A DNA stretch of 64,000 nt from Hymenobacter psoromatis (GCA_001596155.1 CP014771.1:2604001-2668000), one strand, 5' to 3'. Shown: positions 1 through 10,031, counted from the first letter of the stretch. A program made the numbers and translations. Notes: generated from the sequence alone by a model not told the origin.

Positions 1-96
1 TTCCGAGAGGCAGGCGTCGGCGCAGTATTCGCAGGCGGCTACGCAGCGGGCCAGGGCATCGAGGACGGCGCGGTTTTCAACAGGGGCATTTTTCAT
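1..96 (-). CDS. Four-helix-bundle copper-binding protein, N-terminal fragment (cut by window edge)
   Basis: Reading the minus strand from the ATG at 94-96 gives 32 codons that run off the window. The peptide contains regularly spaced cysteines (ARCVAACEYCADACL). This spacing is typical of the DUF326/Csp family, small cytosolic or exported four-helix bundles that store Cu(I) through Cys pairs lining the bundle. No stop is seen before base 1, so length and C-terminus are unknown. It is divergent from the Met/His-rich exported protein at 325, which also looks metal-related, so a copper-handling pair is plausible. The family call rests only on the cysteine pattern. Confidence 0.7.
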   Translation of the reverse strand, partial: MKNAPVENRAVLDALARCVAACEYCADACLSE

Positions 97-181
97 ACGG
101 AAAAGGGAAAAGGAAGTAGCTGGCCACAGGAGCGGGCTGCTTCCTTGTACGGGAGGGGGTAGGCGAGGGTCGGTGTAAAGT

Positions 182-247
182 GCGGGCAGGTAGCGTGCAG
201 AATCCGGGGATTAGAGCAGAAAAGCCCGGATTCTGCACGCTGCCCGC
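182..247. repeat. Intergenic hairpin between divergent genes
   Basis: The arms 182-208 and 225-247 are complementary over 23 bp, with a 3-nt bulge (190-192) in the left arm and a 16-nt loop. The hairpin sits between two divergent genes, so it is unlikely to be an ordinary terminator for either. It may be a REP-type palindrome like others in the window, or a regulatory hairpin. No T-tract follows it. The rest of 97-324 shows nothing else recognisable. Confidence 0.6.
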
Positions 248-324
248 CCTAACCTTTCGCTTCTGACAGGCTACTACCCGCCTGGTTTTCTCGTTAAGTG
301 AGCAGTTGATTAACTGTGCATTAC

Positions 325-1731
325 ATGAGAATTTCTAGCTACTTGCCTCTGCTGGCCGCCGCCCTGGCGGCTACCCCCGCCCTGGCGCAACACGACCACC
401 AGGCCATGCCCGGCATGACGATGCCCGCCGACACGGCCCACCACGCCATGAGCAGCATGCCAGGCATGGGCCTGATGAGCCACGCCTACTCGCGCCACCT
501 GCCGATGTCGCGCAACGGCTCGGGCACGGCCTGGCAGCCCGACCAGACCGACATGTACATGTGGATGCAGCACAAAGGCCCCTGGATGCTGATGTACCAC
601 GGCGCGGCCTTCGGGCGCTACACCAGCCAGAACTTCAACCACGACGGCGCGCGCGGCCACGCCAATGCCGTGGACGGCCCCAACTGGTTTATGACGATGG
701 CCCAGCGCCGCGTGGGCGCGCGTGGCCTGCTGAATTTCAGCCTGATGCTGAGCCTCGACGCGCTGACCGAAACGCGCGGCGGCTACCCGCTGCTGTTTCA
801 AACCGGGGAATCTTATAAAGGCCAGCCGCTTATCGACAAGCAGCATCCGCACGACCTGTTTTCGGGGCTGAGCGTGGGCTACACGCATGCTTTTTCGCAG
901 GATGTGGACCTGACCGCCTACCTGGGCTACCCAGGGGAGCCGGCCATCGGGCCCACGGCGTTTATGCACCGGCTCTCGGCCATGCCTAACCCCGACGCGC
1001 CGCTCTCGCACCACTGGACCGACGCCACGCACATCACCTACGGGGTGGCCACGCTGGGGCTGCGCTACAAGCAGTTTAAGCTGGAAGGCAGCAACTTCAC
1101 GGGCCGCGAGCCCGACCAGTACCGCTTCGACTTCGACCGGCCCCGCGCTGACTCCTGGGCCGGCCGCCTCAACTGGAACCCTACCCCCACCCTGGCGCTG
1201 CAAGCGAGCCACGCCTACATCAAAAGCCCCGAAGACCTGCACCCCGACGAGAATGTGCACCGCACCACCGCGTCGGTGCTGCACAGCCGCAGCTGGGGCA
1301 ACCGCCACTACATCGCGTCGTCGCTGGTGTGGGGCATGAATAAAACCCTGGGCAAAGGCCCCCAGCACGCCGTGCTGGCCGAAACCAACCTCACGCTGGG
1401 CCGGCCCACGTTTTACGGCCGCTACGAGTTTGTGCAGAAGGACAGCGAGGAGCTGAATTTTTACGTGGCCGGTGCCGATAACGCGTTCCAGGGAACGGTC
1501 TTTAACGTCAATGCCCTCACGCTGGGCAGCAGCTACCGCCTCACCACGCTGGGCGGCCCGCGCGGCCCCGAGTTGAGCGTGGGCGGCCAGCTCACGGGCT
1601 ATTTTATTCCGCAGTCGCTGCAAGGCGGCAACTATCTGGGGGGCGGTTATTACGCGCCCGGCTATGGCCGCCTACCCCTCTCGGCCTCGGTGTACGTGCG
1701 CCTGAACGCGCCGTGGATGAAAGCGATGTAG
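325..1731 (+). CDS. Exported Met/His-rich protein, probably outer-membrane, metal-associated
   Basis: 468 aa from ATG 325; a GTG three codons upstream is a less likely start. Residues 1 to about 21 form a signal peptide ending ALAQ. Next comes a stretch rich in His and Met (HDHQAMPGMTM, then MSSMPGMGLMSH), a composition typical of periplasmic copper-binding tails. The remaining 400 residues are rich in aromatic and alternating residues (for example RYEFVQ, YVRLNAPW at the end), consistent with an outer-membrane beta barrel. Similar proteins often sit near copper efflux genes in Bacteroidota. The divergent neighbour at 1-96 looks copper-binding, which supports that reading. The exact function is unknown to me. 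Confidence 0.65.
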   Translation: MRISSYLPLLAAALAATPALAQHDHQAMPGMTMPADTAHHAMSSMPGMGLMSHAYSRHLPMSRNGSGTAWQPDQTDMYMWMQHKGPWMLMYHGAAFGRYTSQNFNHDGARGHANAVDGPNWFMTMAQRRVGARGLLNFSLMLSLDALTETRGGYPLLFQTGESYKGQPLIDKQHPHDLFSGLSVGYTHAFSQDVDLTAYLGYPGEPAIGPTAFMHRLSAMPNPDAPLSHHWTDATHITYGVATLGLRYKQFKLEGSNFTGREPDQYRFDFDRPRADSWAGRLNWNPTPTLALQASHAYIKSPEDLHPDENVHRTTASVLHSRSWGNRHYIASSLVWGMNKTLGKGPQHAVLAETNLTLGRPTFYGRYEFVQKDSEELNFYVAGADNAFQGTVFNVNALTLGSSYRLTTLGGPRGPELSVGGQLTGYFIPQSLQGGNYLGGGYYAPGYGRLPLSASVYVRLNAPWMKAM

Positions 1732-1839
1732 GGCAAGAGCAGGGGGTAGGGAGCCGCCTGAGCGTGGCCCTGTTGGGCATTTGGTGATACCTTGCATCGG
1801 CAAAAAAACCCTGTCTTTTGCCGGTTCCCTACCCCTCTT

Positions 1840-4173
1840 ATGCACATCTATTTTCCGGGCTTTCTAGTGGTGGCGCTCCTCGTTTCGGGGGCCGCTTCGG
1901 CCCAATCGCAGCCCGCCCTCACGGCTGCCGACTACGCGCGCGCCGAGCGCTTTATGGGTTACAATACCCAGGCCCTGATTGATGGCAGCGCCGGCCAGCC
2001 CCATTGGCTGGCCAACGACCGGCTGTGGTACCGAGTGCTGACGGCGCGGGGCAGCGAGTTTATCCTCGTGGACCCGGCCCGCAAAACCCGCACCGTGGCC
2101 TTCGACCATGCCAAGCTGGCGGCCGCGCTTTCCGCGGCCAGCGGCACCGCCTACGAGGCGGGCCGGCTGCCGTTTCGCGACCTCGATTTTTCGGATGATG
2201 AGAAGGGCTTTGCCTTCGCGGCCGGCGGCAAAAGCTGGAACTACGACATCGTGAGCGGCAAGGTGAGCCCCGGCGCCAAGCCGGCCGCTGCGCTCAGCGC
2301 CAATGCCGACAATGAAATCAACTCGCCCGATGGCCGGCTGGCGGCGTTCATAAAGGACGACAACCTGTGGGTGCGCGACACGAAAAGCGGTCAACTCACC
2401 CAGCTCACCACCGACGGGGCCAAGAACTACGGCTACGCCACCGACAACGCCGGCTGGACGCACAGCGACGCCCCCGTGCTGCGCTGGTCGCCCGACTCGC
2501 GCAAAATCGCCACCTTCCGGCAGGACCAGCGCCAAGTGAGCGATATGTACCTGGTGACCACCAACGTGGGCGCGCCCAAACTGAAAACCTGGAAATACCC
2601 GCTGCCCGGCGAAACCATCGCCACCATCGAGCGGGTAATTATCGACGTAAATCCGGCCAAAGTGGTGCGCCTGCAAGTGGCCCCCGACCCGCACCGCGGC
2701 ACGCTCTCGGATGATATTTCGAGCAGCGGCACGTTTGACGACGTGGACTGGAGCGCCGACGGCAGCCAGCTGGCGTTCGTATCTACCTCGCACGACCACA
2801 AGCAGGAGCGGCTGCGCGTGGCTGACGCCGCTACCGGCGCCGTGCGCGAGGTGATGACCGAAACCGTGCCCACGCAGTACGAGTCGGGCCAGGGCGCCAT
2901 CAATTGGCGCTATTTGCCCAAAACCAAGGAGGTCATCTGGTATTCGGAGCGCGATAACTGGGGCCATCTCTACCTCTACGACGCCACCACTGGCAAGGTC
3001 AAGCACCAGATTACCAAGGGCAACTGGGTGGTGACCAAGCTACTGCGCGTGGATGAGCAGAAGCGCCAGCTCTACTTCCTGGCCGATGGCCGCGAGCCGG
3101 CCAACCCCTACTTCACCCAGCTCTACCGCATCGGGCTCGATGGCAAGGGCCTGACCCTGCTCACGCCCGAAGCCGGCAACCACCAGGTGGCGCTATCGCC
3201 CTCGGGCCGCTACTTCGTGGACACCTACTCGCAGCCCGACAAGCCGGGCGCAACAGTGCTGCGCGCCGCCGATGGCAAGCTGCTGGCGACGCTGGAAAAG
3301 ACCGATATTTCGCGCCTTACCGCCACCGGCTGGAAAGCTCCTACCCCTATCACGGTGAAAGGTGCCGATGGGCAGACTGATTTATATGGGCTACTATTCA
3401 CGCCCACCACGCTGGAACCCGGCAAGAAGTACCCGATTATCAACTACATCTACCCCGGCCCGCAGGGCGGCGGCGTGGGCAGCTGGTCGTTTTCGGCGGC
3501 CCGCAGCGACCACCAGGCGCTGGCCGAGCTGGGCTTCGTGGTGGTGGTGATTGAAGGTAGCTGCAACCCGCTGCGCTCGAAAAGCTACCACGATGCCTGC
3601 TATGGTAATATGTATGAGAATACGCTCGCGGACCAGGTGGCCGGCATGAAGCAGCTGGCGCAACGCTACCCCTACATCGACCTGGCGCGGGCCGGTATCT
3701 GGGGGCACTCGGGCGGCGGCTACGCGGCGGCGGCGGCCATGTTCCGCTACCCCGATTTCTTCAAAGTAGGCATCTCGGAATCGGGTAACCACGAAAACCG
3801 CAACTACGAGGACGACTGGGCCGAGCGCTACCTCGGCCTGCTCAAAACCAACCCCGACGGCACCACCAACTACGATAATCAGGCCAACGCCACCTTCGCC
3901 AAAAACCTGAAAGGCAAGCTGCTGCTGGCCCACGGCCTCATGGACGACAACGTGCCGCCCGCCAATACGCTGCTCTTAGTGGAAGCCCTCACCCGCGCCA
4001 ACAAGAGCTACGACCTGGTAGTGTTTCCGAACGCCCGGCACGGCTACGGGGCCTACTCGCCCTACATGACCCGCCGCCGCTGGGACTACTTCGTGCAGAA
4101 CCTGGCCGGCGCTACCCCCCCGCCCAACTACGAGATGACGCCCCGGCCCGACCCGCGCAACGCGGCGCAGTAG
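1840..4173 (+). CDS. S9 family peptidase, dipeptidyl-peptidase IV type
   Basis: 777 aa from ATG 1840, chosen because a clean signal peptide (about 22 aa, ending GAASAQ) follows. An upstream ATG in the same frame lacks one. The N-terminal two thirds form a DPP-IV beta-propeller (repeated WSPDS/WSADGS-type blades). The C-terminal third is an alpha/beta hydrolase with the nucleophile motif WGHSGGG (Ser near residue 624), the Asp in LMDDNVPP and the His in NARHGYGAY, so the triad is complete. These enzymes remove X-Pro or other dipeptides in the periplasm. The gene stands alone, codirectional with the S41 peptidase downstream. Confidence 0.9.
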   Translation: MHIYFPGFLVVALLVSGAASAQSQPALTAADYARAERFMGYNTQALIDGSAGQPHWLANDRLWYRVLTARGSEFILVDPARKTRTVAFDHAKLAAALSAASGTAYEAGRLPFRDLDFSDDEKGFAFAAGGKSWNYDIVSGKVSPGAKPAAALSANADNEINSPDGRLAAFIKDDNLWVRDTKSGQLTQLTTDGAKNYGYATDNAGWTHSDAPVLRWSPDSRKIATFRQDQRQVSDMYLVTTNVGAPKLKTWKYPLPGETIATIERVIIDVNPAKVVRLQVAPDPHRGTLSDDISSSGTFDDVDWSADGSQLAFVSTSHDHKQERLRVADAATGAVREVMTETVPTQYESGQGAINWRYLPKTKEVIWYSERDNWGHLYLYDATTGKVKHQITKGNWVVTKLLRVDEQKRQLYFLADGREPANPYFTQLYRIGLDGKGLTLLTPEAGNHQVALSPSGRYFVDTYSQPDKPGATVLRAADGKLLATLEKTDISRLTATGWKAPTPITVKGADGQTDLYGLLFTPTTLEPGKKYPIINYIYPGPQGGGVGSWSFSAARSDHQALAELGFVVVVIEGSCNPLRSKSYHDACYGNMYENTLADQVAGMKQLAQRYPYIDLARAGIWGHSGGGYAAAAAMFRYPDFFKVGISESGNHENRNYEDDWAERYLGLLKTNPDGTTNYDNQANATFAKNLKGKLLLAHGLMDDNVPPANTLLLVEALTRANKSYDLVVFPNARHGYGAYSPYMTRRRWDYFVQNLAGATPPPNYEMTPRPDPRNAAQ

Positions 4174-4373
4174 CAGGGAGGTAGGGAACGCGAACAGGCA
4201 CTGCAAATCCGGCTGCGGCCGCCTACCCCCCTCGTCAGCGGTGGATGTGGGCCGGCACGCGGTGGGGCTGAAGGCGGGGCCGGATGCAAGCGGTTGCGCC
4301 GCCACCTGGCAACCATTATGCCCAAAAGCTACTCTATCCGAGTGCCTTGGCCCCTCCTTTTTCTTATAGCTCT

Positions 4374-6296
4374 ATGAAAACCTGCTGGCTGTTTGTGGCC
4401 TCTCTGCTCGTGCGCACTCAACTGGCCAGCTGGGTGCAGGCACTTACCCCGCCGCTCAACCTGAGCTTTGAGCAGGTGGACCAGCGCACGCACCTGCCCG
4501 CCGGGTGGTGGACCAGCCCAGGCGGCGGCAACCAGTTGGCTGCCAGCAACGGCTACCAGGTGGCCGCCGACTCGCTCACGCACCACGACGGCCGGCCGCT
4601 CGACCGGGCATCGCTCAAGCCAGTGGTGCAGTATAAAGCGGAGCAGGACACGGCTTTCCGGCGGCACTCGGGCATTGTGCTTGACCACCTGGCCGCGCAG
4701 CAGGTTGATAACCTGGCGGTGCTGGGCCGGGTGTGGGGCTTTGTGAAATACTACCACCCCGCCGTGGCCCGCGGCGACTATAACTGGGACGCCGAGCTGC
4801 TGCGCGTGCTGCCCCGCGTGCTCAGCAGCCCGACTGAAGAAGCCCGCAGCCAGGTGCTTAGCGCTTGGCTCACCAGCCTGGGGCCGGTGCCCGCCTGCCG
4901 CACCTGTCGTGAGCCCAAGCCTGAGAAAACGCGCCTGCAACCCGACCTAGCCTGGCTCACCGACGAAGCCCAGCTGGGCCCCGCCCTGCGCACACAGCTG
5001 GACTACCTGCGCCGCAACCGCAACCAGGGCCCGCACTACTACGTGAGCACTACGTCGGACGGCAACCCCATCTTTCAGCACGAAGAAGCCTACGCCGCCA
5101 CCCCTACCCCCGATGCCGGCCTGCGCCTGCTGGCCCTGTACCGCTACTGGAACATGATTGCCTATTTCTTCCCCTATCGCTACGCCATCGGGGAGGATTG
5201 GCAGCGGGTGCTGCCCGAGTTTATTCCGCAGTTTGCCGCCGCCAGCACGCCCGAGCAGTACCGGCTGGCGGCGCTGGCCCTCATTGCCCGCGTGCACGAC
5301 ACCCACGCCACTATTTTCGACACCGACCCCATCCTGGCGGCCTACCGCGGCAAGTACTACGCCCCGGTGCAGGTGCGCTTCGTCGAGGACCAAGCCGTGG
5401 TAACTGCCTACTATAACGAGGCGCTGGGCGCGAAAACCACCCTGCAAAAAGGCGACGTGGTGACGCAGGTAGATGGCGTGAAAGTGAGCGACCTGGTGCA
5501 GGCCCGCCGGCCCTTGACCCCGGCCTCCAACGACCCCACCCAGCTGCGCAACATTGCCCAGGACCTGCTGCGCGGCCCCACCGAGCAGGTGGCGCTGGTG
5601 GTGCGCCGCGACGGGCGCGAATTTCCCGTTACCGTGGCCCGCTACCCCGGCAGCCAGCTAAACCTGGCCGTGGATGGCGGCACGCCCGACCCGCAGGCCC
5701 CCGCGTGGCACCTGCTCCCCGGCAACATTGGCTACCTGTCATTGGGCACCATCAAAAACAGCCAGCTGCCCGAGATTATGGCGGCGGCCCGGCAAACTAA
5801 GGGCTTGGTGATTGATATTCGCAACTACCCTTCTGATTTCGTGGTATTTTCGCTGGCAAAATACCTGTTGGCCCGGCCCACGCAGTTCGTGAAGTTCAGC
5901 GGGCCGCAGGTAACGTACCCTGGCGTATTCGTGTTCAGCCGACCGCTGACCCTACCCTCCGGCAAGGGGCCGGCCTACGCGGGTAAAATCGTGATTCTGG
6001 TGGATGAGCTGACGCAGAGCCAGGCCGAGTTCACCACGATGGCCCTGCGCACGGCACCGCGCGCCACGGTGCTGGGCAGCACCACGGCCGGGGCCGATGG
6101 CAACGTATCGGCCATCATCCTGCCCGGCAATATCAGCACCAGGATTAGCGGCCTCGGCGTGTATTATCCCGACGGCCGCGAGACCCAGCGCATCGGCATC
6201 GTGCCCGATGTGGAGGTGAAGCCCACCATCCAGGGCATCCGCGAGGGCCGCGACGAGCTGCTCGAAAAAGCCGTGCAGCTGATTGAGGCCAACTAG
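4374..6296 (+). CDS. S41 family (C-terminal processing) peptidase, exported
   Basis: 640 aa from ATG 4374, chosen for the hydrophobic leader starting MKTCWLFVASLLV. The N-terminal half has no domain I recognise. A PDZ-like segment (LQKGDVVTQVDGVKV) is followed by the S41 fold (GNIGYLSLGTI, KGLVIDIRNYP). The likely catalytic Ser is in TQSQAEF near residue 548, followed by the conserved GSTTAGADG stretch. Family members cleave unstructured protein C-termini in the periplasm. A Lys general base is not obvious to me. About 200 nt of unremarkable spacer separates it from the DPP-IV gene. Confidence 0.85.
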   Translation: MKTCWLFVASLLVRTQLASWVQALTPPLNLSFEQVDQRTHLPAGWWTSPGGGNQLAASNGYQVAADSLTHHDGRPLDRASLKPVVQYKAEQDTAFRRHSGIVLDHLAAQQVDNLAVLGRVWGFVKYYHPAVARGDYNWDAELLRVLPRVLSSPTEEARSQVLSAWLTSLGPVPACRTCREPKPEKTRLQPDLAWLTDEAQLGPALRTQLDYLRRNRNQGPHYYVSTTSDGNPIFQHEEAYAATPTPDAGLRLLALYRYWNMIAYFFPYRYAIGEDWQRVLPEFIPQFAAASTPEQYRLAALALIARVHDTHATIFDTDPILAAYRGKYYAPVQVRFVEDQAVVTAYYNEALGAKTTLQKGDVVTQVDGVKVSDLVQARRPLTPASNDPTQLRNIAQDLLRGPTEQVALVVRRDGREFPVTVARYPGSQLNLAVDGGTPDPQAPAWHLLPGNIGYLSLGTIKNSQLPEIMAAARQTKGLVIDIRNYPSDFVVFSLAKYLLARPTQFVKFSGPQVTYPGVFVFSRPLTLPSGKGPAYAGKIVILVDELTQSQAEFTTMALRTAPRATVLGSTTAGADGNVSAIILPGNISTRISGLGVYYPDGRETQRIGIVPDVEVKPTIQGIREGRDELLEKAVQLIEAN

Positions 6297-6408
6297 CGCC
6301 GGGGGGTAATCACTTTAACAGGAGCCCTTACCCCCAACACCTGCTGGTTATGTCTTACTATTTTAGGACTTACGCACCCGCCCGTTATTGGAGTTAAATT
6401 TCAGTCCG

Positions 6409-7201
6409 ATGCTAACACAAGCTAAATACATTGATTTTTTATTAAATACGCCCAGAAATTATACTGGCACGCATTTAGCCGCGCATTTGCCAGGGGTGAG
6501 CCACGACCAGGTGTATCGTTTTCTGCGCGATAATACCGTTAGCTCCAAGCAGTTGCAGGATTTAGTAATGCCCTTGCTGGCGGACTCACCCGAAGCCTTT
6601 CTGCTGGTAGATGATAGTGTGCAGGATAAAAAATATAGCCGTTTTATTGAAGTCGCACAATGGCACTATTCGGGCAACACCCACGGCGTGGTCACGGGAA
6701 TTGGCTTGGTCAACCTCGTGCATAGCAGTGAAGAAAGTGGTGATTTTTTGCCGCTTGACTTCCGGGTATATGCTCCCAGTCAGGACGGTTTGACGAAAAA
6801 TGCCCATTTTCAGGCGCTGTTCGAGCAGGTCGTGCCGGCGGGTAAAATCCAGGTCCGCACCCTGCTCTTTGACAGGTGATAGGCCAGCAGCGAGAACCTA
6901 AAAGTGATTCAGCGAGCCGGGTGGACGTTGTTCACCACCTTGAAAATGCGCTTCAAGCATTTGGCAGCAATCGGTTAGTGAGCGTGAGCCAGGAAACGGG
7001 CTATCAGGCGCTGGATAGGTTGGAAGCGCCTGCCGAAGGCTGGAGCCGGGGCCTGGAAGTGCGGGTGCAACAGGTCCCAGTCGGGCTGAAACTCTTCAAG
7101 CTGGTTGCCACAGAGGGCAGCAGTGAAGGGGGGATTACCAATCACTTGGCAGCTCATCTGAACCGGGAAATGGTCATTGAAGCCGTGCAGGTACGCTGGC
7201 A
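6409..7201 (+). pseudogene. IS701-like transposase remnant
   Basis: ATG 6409 opens a transposase-like protein (MLTQAKYIDFLLNTPRNYTG, then LLVDDSVQDKKYSRF with the first catalytic Asp). The frame breaks at the TGA at 6877. The protein continues in other frames to about 7201 (for example LKVIQRAGW, then LEVRVQQVP and NREMVIEAVQVRW). There it stops abruptly and fuses to an alcohol dehydrogenase fragment. Upstream, GGACTTACGCA at 6366-6376 looks like the element's left terminal repeat; the right end is missing. The element is therefore frameshifted, truncated and immobile by itself. Family assignment is by motif memory only. Confidence 0.8.
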
Positions 7202-8098
7202 CTCAACTACCTCAACCTGATGATAGTGCGCGGGCACTACAACCCGCAGCTGGCCCTGCCGTACACGCCGGGGGCCGACGGTGCGGGCACAGTGCAGGCC
7301 GTGGGCGCGGGCGTGACCGACTGGCAGCCCGGCGACTGGGTGACCACCCACTTCATGCAAGACTGGCTGCAAGGCCTCCCCAAGCCCCACTCGGCCGATG
7401 CCAACCTGGGCGTGAAGCAGCCCGGCGTGCTGGCCGAGTACGTGGTGCTGCCCGCCGTCGGCGTGGTGCGCACCCCCGCCCATCTGAGCAGCGCCGAGGC
7501 CGCTACGCTGCCCATTGCCGGCCTCACCGCCTAGTCGGGGCTGATTGAGTACGGCCACCTGCGCGTGGGCCAGACGGTGCTCACGCAGGGCACCGGCGGG
7601 GTGTCCATCGCGGCGCTGCAAATCGCCAAGGCCGCCGGGGCGCGGGTCATCGCTACCACCGGCAGCGACGAGAAGGCGGGGCAGTTGCGGGCGCTGGGGG
7701 CCGACGAGGTGATTAACTACCGCACCACGCCCGACTGGCCCGCCCAGGCCAAAGCCCTCACCGGCGGCGAAGGCGTGGACCTGACCATCAACACCGTCGG
7801 CGGCGACTCCATCCAGCAGTCGCTGCAAGCCCTGCGCTTCGGGGGCCAGGTGGGCTTCGTGGGCGTGATGGGCGGCCTGGAAGCTAGCTTCAACGTGCCG
7901 CAGACCTTCGGGCAGTACGCCACGCTGAAGGGCTACTCGGTGGGCAGCCGGCAGATGTTCGAATACTACGTGCAGGCGCTGGAAATCAACGCCATCCACC
8001 CCGTCATCGACCGCACCTTTCCGCTGGCCGATACCCTGGCCGCCTTCCGCTACCTGGAAGGGGCGGCCCACATGGGCAAAATCGTCATCAGCCTGTAG
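7202..8098 (+). pseudogene. Zinc-type NAD(P)-dependent alcohol dehydrogenase, 5'-truncated with nonsense codon
   Basis: The frame starting at 7202 encodes the medium-chain dehydrogenase fold. It begins inside the GroES-like domain (LNYLNLMIVRGHYNP) and continues through the Rossmann segment (GTGGVSIAALQIAKAAGA) to the normal C-terminus (GKIVISL). About 40 N-terminal residues are missing because the IS701-like remnant abuts at 7201. An in-frame TAG at 7532-7534 interrupts the protein in LTA-stop-SGLIEYG, where relatives usually have Trp (TGG to TAG). Both lesions argue for a dead gene. It is the outermost oxidoreductase of the decaying 6-15 kb cluster. Confidence 0.88.
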
Positions 8099-8195
8099 GC
8101 TAATGGGCCGGGCGCGGCGGCCGGTAAGGGGCCGGCCCCGGCCGCTCGCCGCCGACCACTGGCCCACCGCCTGACCCCCTGGCTTGCTTTCCCAT

Positions 8196-8407
8196 TAGGG
8201 GTTGCATTAGTAAGTGGACCAAGAATTACGCCAAGCAAACAAGCCGCTGAAATACAGCGGGTTTCGAGTTCATTTCCCGCTCACCAGCGCCCCTCTTCGT
8301 GACCAGCAATTCGTTGCCCCCGAGCTTGCCACTTGGTTTTGAAGGCTGGTTTCTGGCCTTTAACTGCTTAGCATAATTCTTGGTCCACTTACTAACGCAA
8401 CCCTTAA
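8196..8407. mobile_element. MITE-like element with about 38-bp terminal inverted repeats
   Basis: The ends 8196-8234 and 8369-8407 are near-perfect inverted repeats (shared core GTAAGTGGACCAAGAATTA, outer part GGGTTGC). They enclose about 130 bp with no plausible gene. The total length of about 212 bp, the long terminal repeats and the lack of coding capacity fit a miniature inverted-repeat transposable element. The right end overlaps the stop codon of the AraC gene (8404-8406). No matching transposase is seen in this window and no clear target duplication is visible. Confidence 0.7.
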
Positions 8408-9324
8408 TTAAACGACTGCCGGAAGGCCAGCGGCGAGCGGTTGGTTTTGGCCTTGAACAAGCGGCTGAACGACTGCGGGTGCTCAAAGCCCAGCGCGTAA
8501 GCAATTTCACTCACCGACAAGTCGGTCGTGGCGAGTTGGGTCTTGGCTTTTTCCAGCACTTTCTCGTGGATGTGGTACTGGGTGCTGTGGCCGGTCAGCA
8601 CCGTGAGTAAGCTGCTCAGGTACGTGGGCGAGACGTGCAGCTGGTCGGCCACGTACTGCACGGTCGGCAGCCCAGCTTGCGGCAAGGCCCCGCCGCGAAG
8701 GTAGTCGGTCAGCACGGTGTCCAGGCGTTGCAGCAGGGCGTGGTTCGCTATTTTCCGGGTCAGGAACTGCCGCTGATAAAACCGCTCCGAATAAGTAAGT
8801 AACACCTCCAGCTGAGCGATAATGACGTCCTGGCTGAACTTGTCCGGGTTGGCCAGGTATTCGTGCGCCATGTGCTGGATAATGGCCGTAATCGTGCCCT
8901 CTTCCCGCTCGGAAAGGTGCAGGGCTTCGTTTACCGAGTAGTTAAAGTATTCGTACTGTTTTATTTTCTTCGCCAGCGGCGTATTCCACAGAAAATCGGG
9001 GTGGACCACGACTACCCAGCCCGCGTGGCGGCGCCCTTGGTCCGCGTCAAACTCCACGCTAAAGACCTGGTTGGGAGCCACGAACGACAGCATGCCTTCG
9101 TCAAAATCATACGCCTGCTGGCCGTAGCGCATCTTGGCCCCGAAGTTCTTTTTCAGGGAAATGACGTAAAAATCGGTGACGAAGCTGACCGGCTCGTGGG
9201 CGGGCAGCGGCGCCAGGGTGGCCAGGTCGATGACGCTGAGCAACGGGTGCGCGGGCGCGGGCAGGTTGGCCCGCCGGCAGTACTCCGTGATGGTTTGGAA
9301 GCGGTACGGCGGCGGGGTGGCCAT
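8404..9324 (-). CDS. AraC family transcriptional regulator
   Basis: 306 aa from the ATG at 9322-9324 (MATPPPYRFQTITEYCRR). The open frame extends further upstream but without a convincing start. Residues 1 to about 190 form a cupin-like ligand domain. The C-terminal 100 residues are a double helix-turn-helix ending DLSVSEIAYALGFEHPQSFSRLF, the classic AraC signature. It lies 13 bp downstream of the NmrA-like gene on the same strand, so the two were probably one operon before an IS split the upstream gene. A paralogue (13798-14715) follows an SDR gene in the same arrangement. It is the best candidate to bind the 21-bp-period operators at 11307, 12563 and 12715. The MITE abuts its 3' end. Confidence 0.9.
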   Translation of the reverse strand: MATPPPYRFQTITEYCRRANLPAPAHPLLSVIDLATLAPLPAHEPVSFVTDFYVISLKKNFGAKMRYGQQAYDFDEGMLSFVAPNQVFSVEFDADQGRRHAGWVVVVHPDFLWNTPLAKKIKQYEYFNYSVNEALHLSEREEGTITAIIQHMAHEYLANPDKFSQDVIIAQLEVLLTYSERFYQRQFLTRKIANHALLQRLDTVLTDYLRGGALPQAGLPTVQYVADQLHVSPTYLSSLLTVLTGHSTQYHIHEKVLEKAKTQLATTDLSVSEIAYALGFEHPQSFSRLFKAKTNRSPLAFRQSFN

Positions 9325-10031
9325 GAGCGGCGGCGGATTAGGACTGGTGATAGGCAGCGGCGAATTCTTGGGCAAAGTCGGCCATCTTGACCGTGCCCAG
9401 CACCGCGGGCCGGTGGCGGTAGTAATCAGCATCCACCAGGCCGCGGTGGATGCCGGCGTTCATTTCCACCAGGGCTTTGGCGGCCGGTTCGGGGACGTTG
9501 AATTGGGCCAGCCCGCTCAGCATCTCCTGGTCGGACACCAGCAGCCATTGCAGCTGCGGCTGGCCCACGGCCTCGCCCAGGATGCGGGCCACCTCGTGGC
9601 AGGTAAGTTCGTCGCTGGCCACGTAGCGCACGCGGCGGCCCGCGGCCGGCGTGGTGAGTTCTTCGGCCACGGCTGCCGCGATGTCGCGGGGCGACACCCA
9701 GACGGCTTGGTCCGCGCCGCCGTAATTACCGGCCATCACCCCCCGGCTTTTTATTGAGGCAAGGTGTTGGTACAGGTTGTTGTAAAAGCCCACGGGGCGC
9801 AGGTGGGTGAGGGCGATAGCGGCCGGTAACTCCCCGAAGATGGCTTCGGCCAAGTGATGAAACAGCAGCGCCCCGCTGCCGGCGGCCAAGTCGGCCCCGA
9901 CGCTGCTCAGCTGCACGACGCGCGGCACGCCCGCCTGCCGGATGGCCCCCACGTAGTTCGTGGCGAGCTGCCGCGCCGCGGCCATAAAGTCGAGGGCCGG
10001 GTCGAAGAAGTTGAACGGGGGCAGCATACAA

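Noticed and set aside
310..1623. Long minus-strand open frame antisense to the Met/His-rich protein
   Set aside because: It is a shadow of the high-GC third positions. It has no leader, no motifs and a biased Gly/Val/Arg composition, while the plus frame has a signal peptide and metal-binding motifs.
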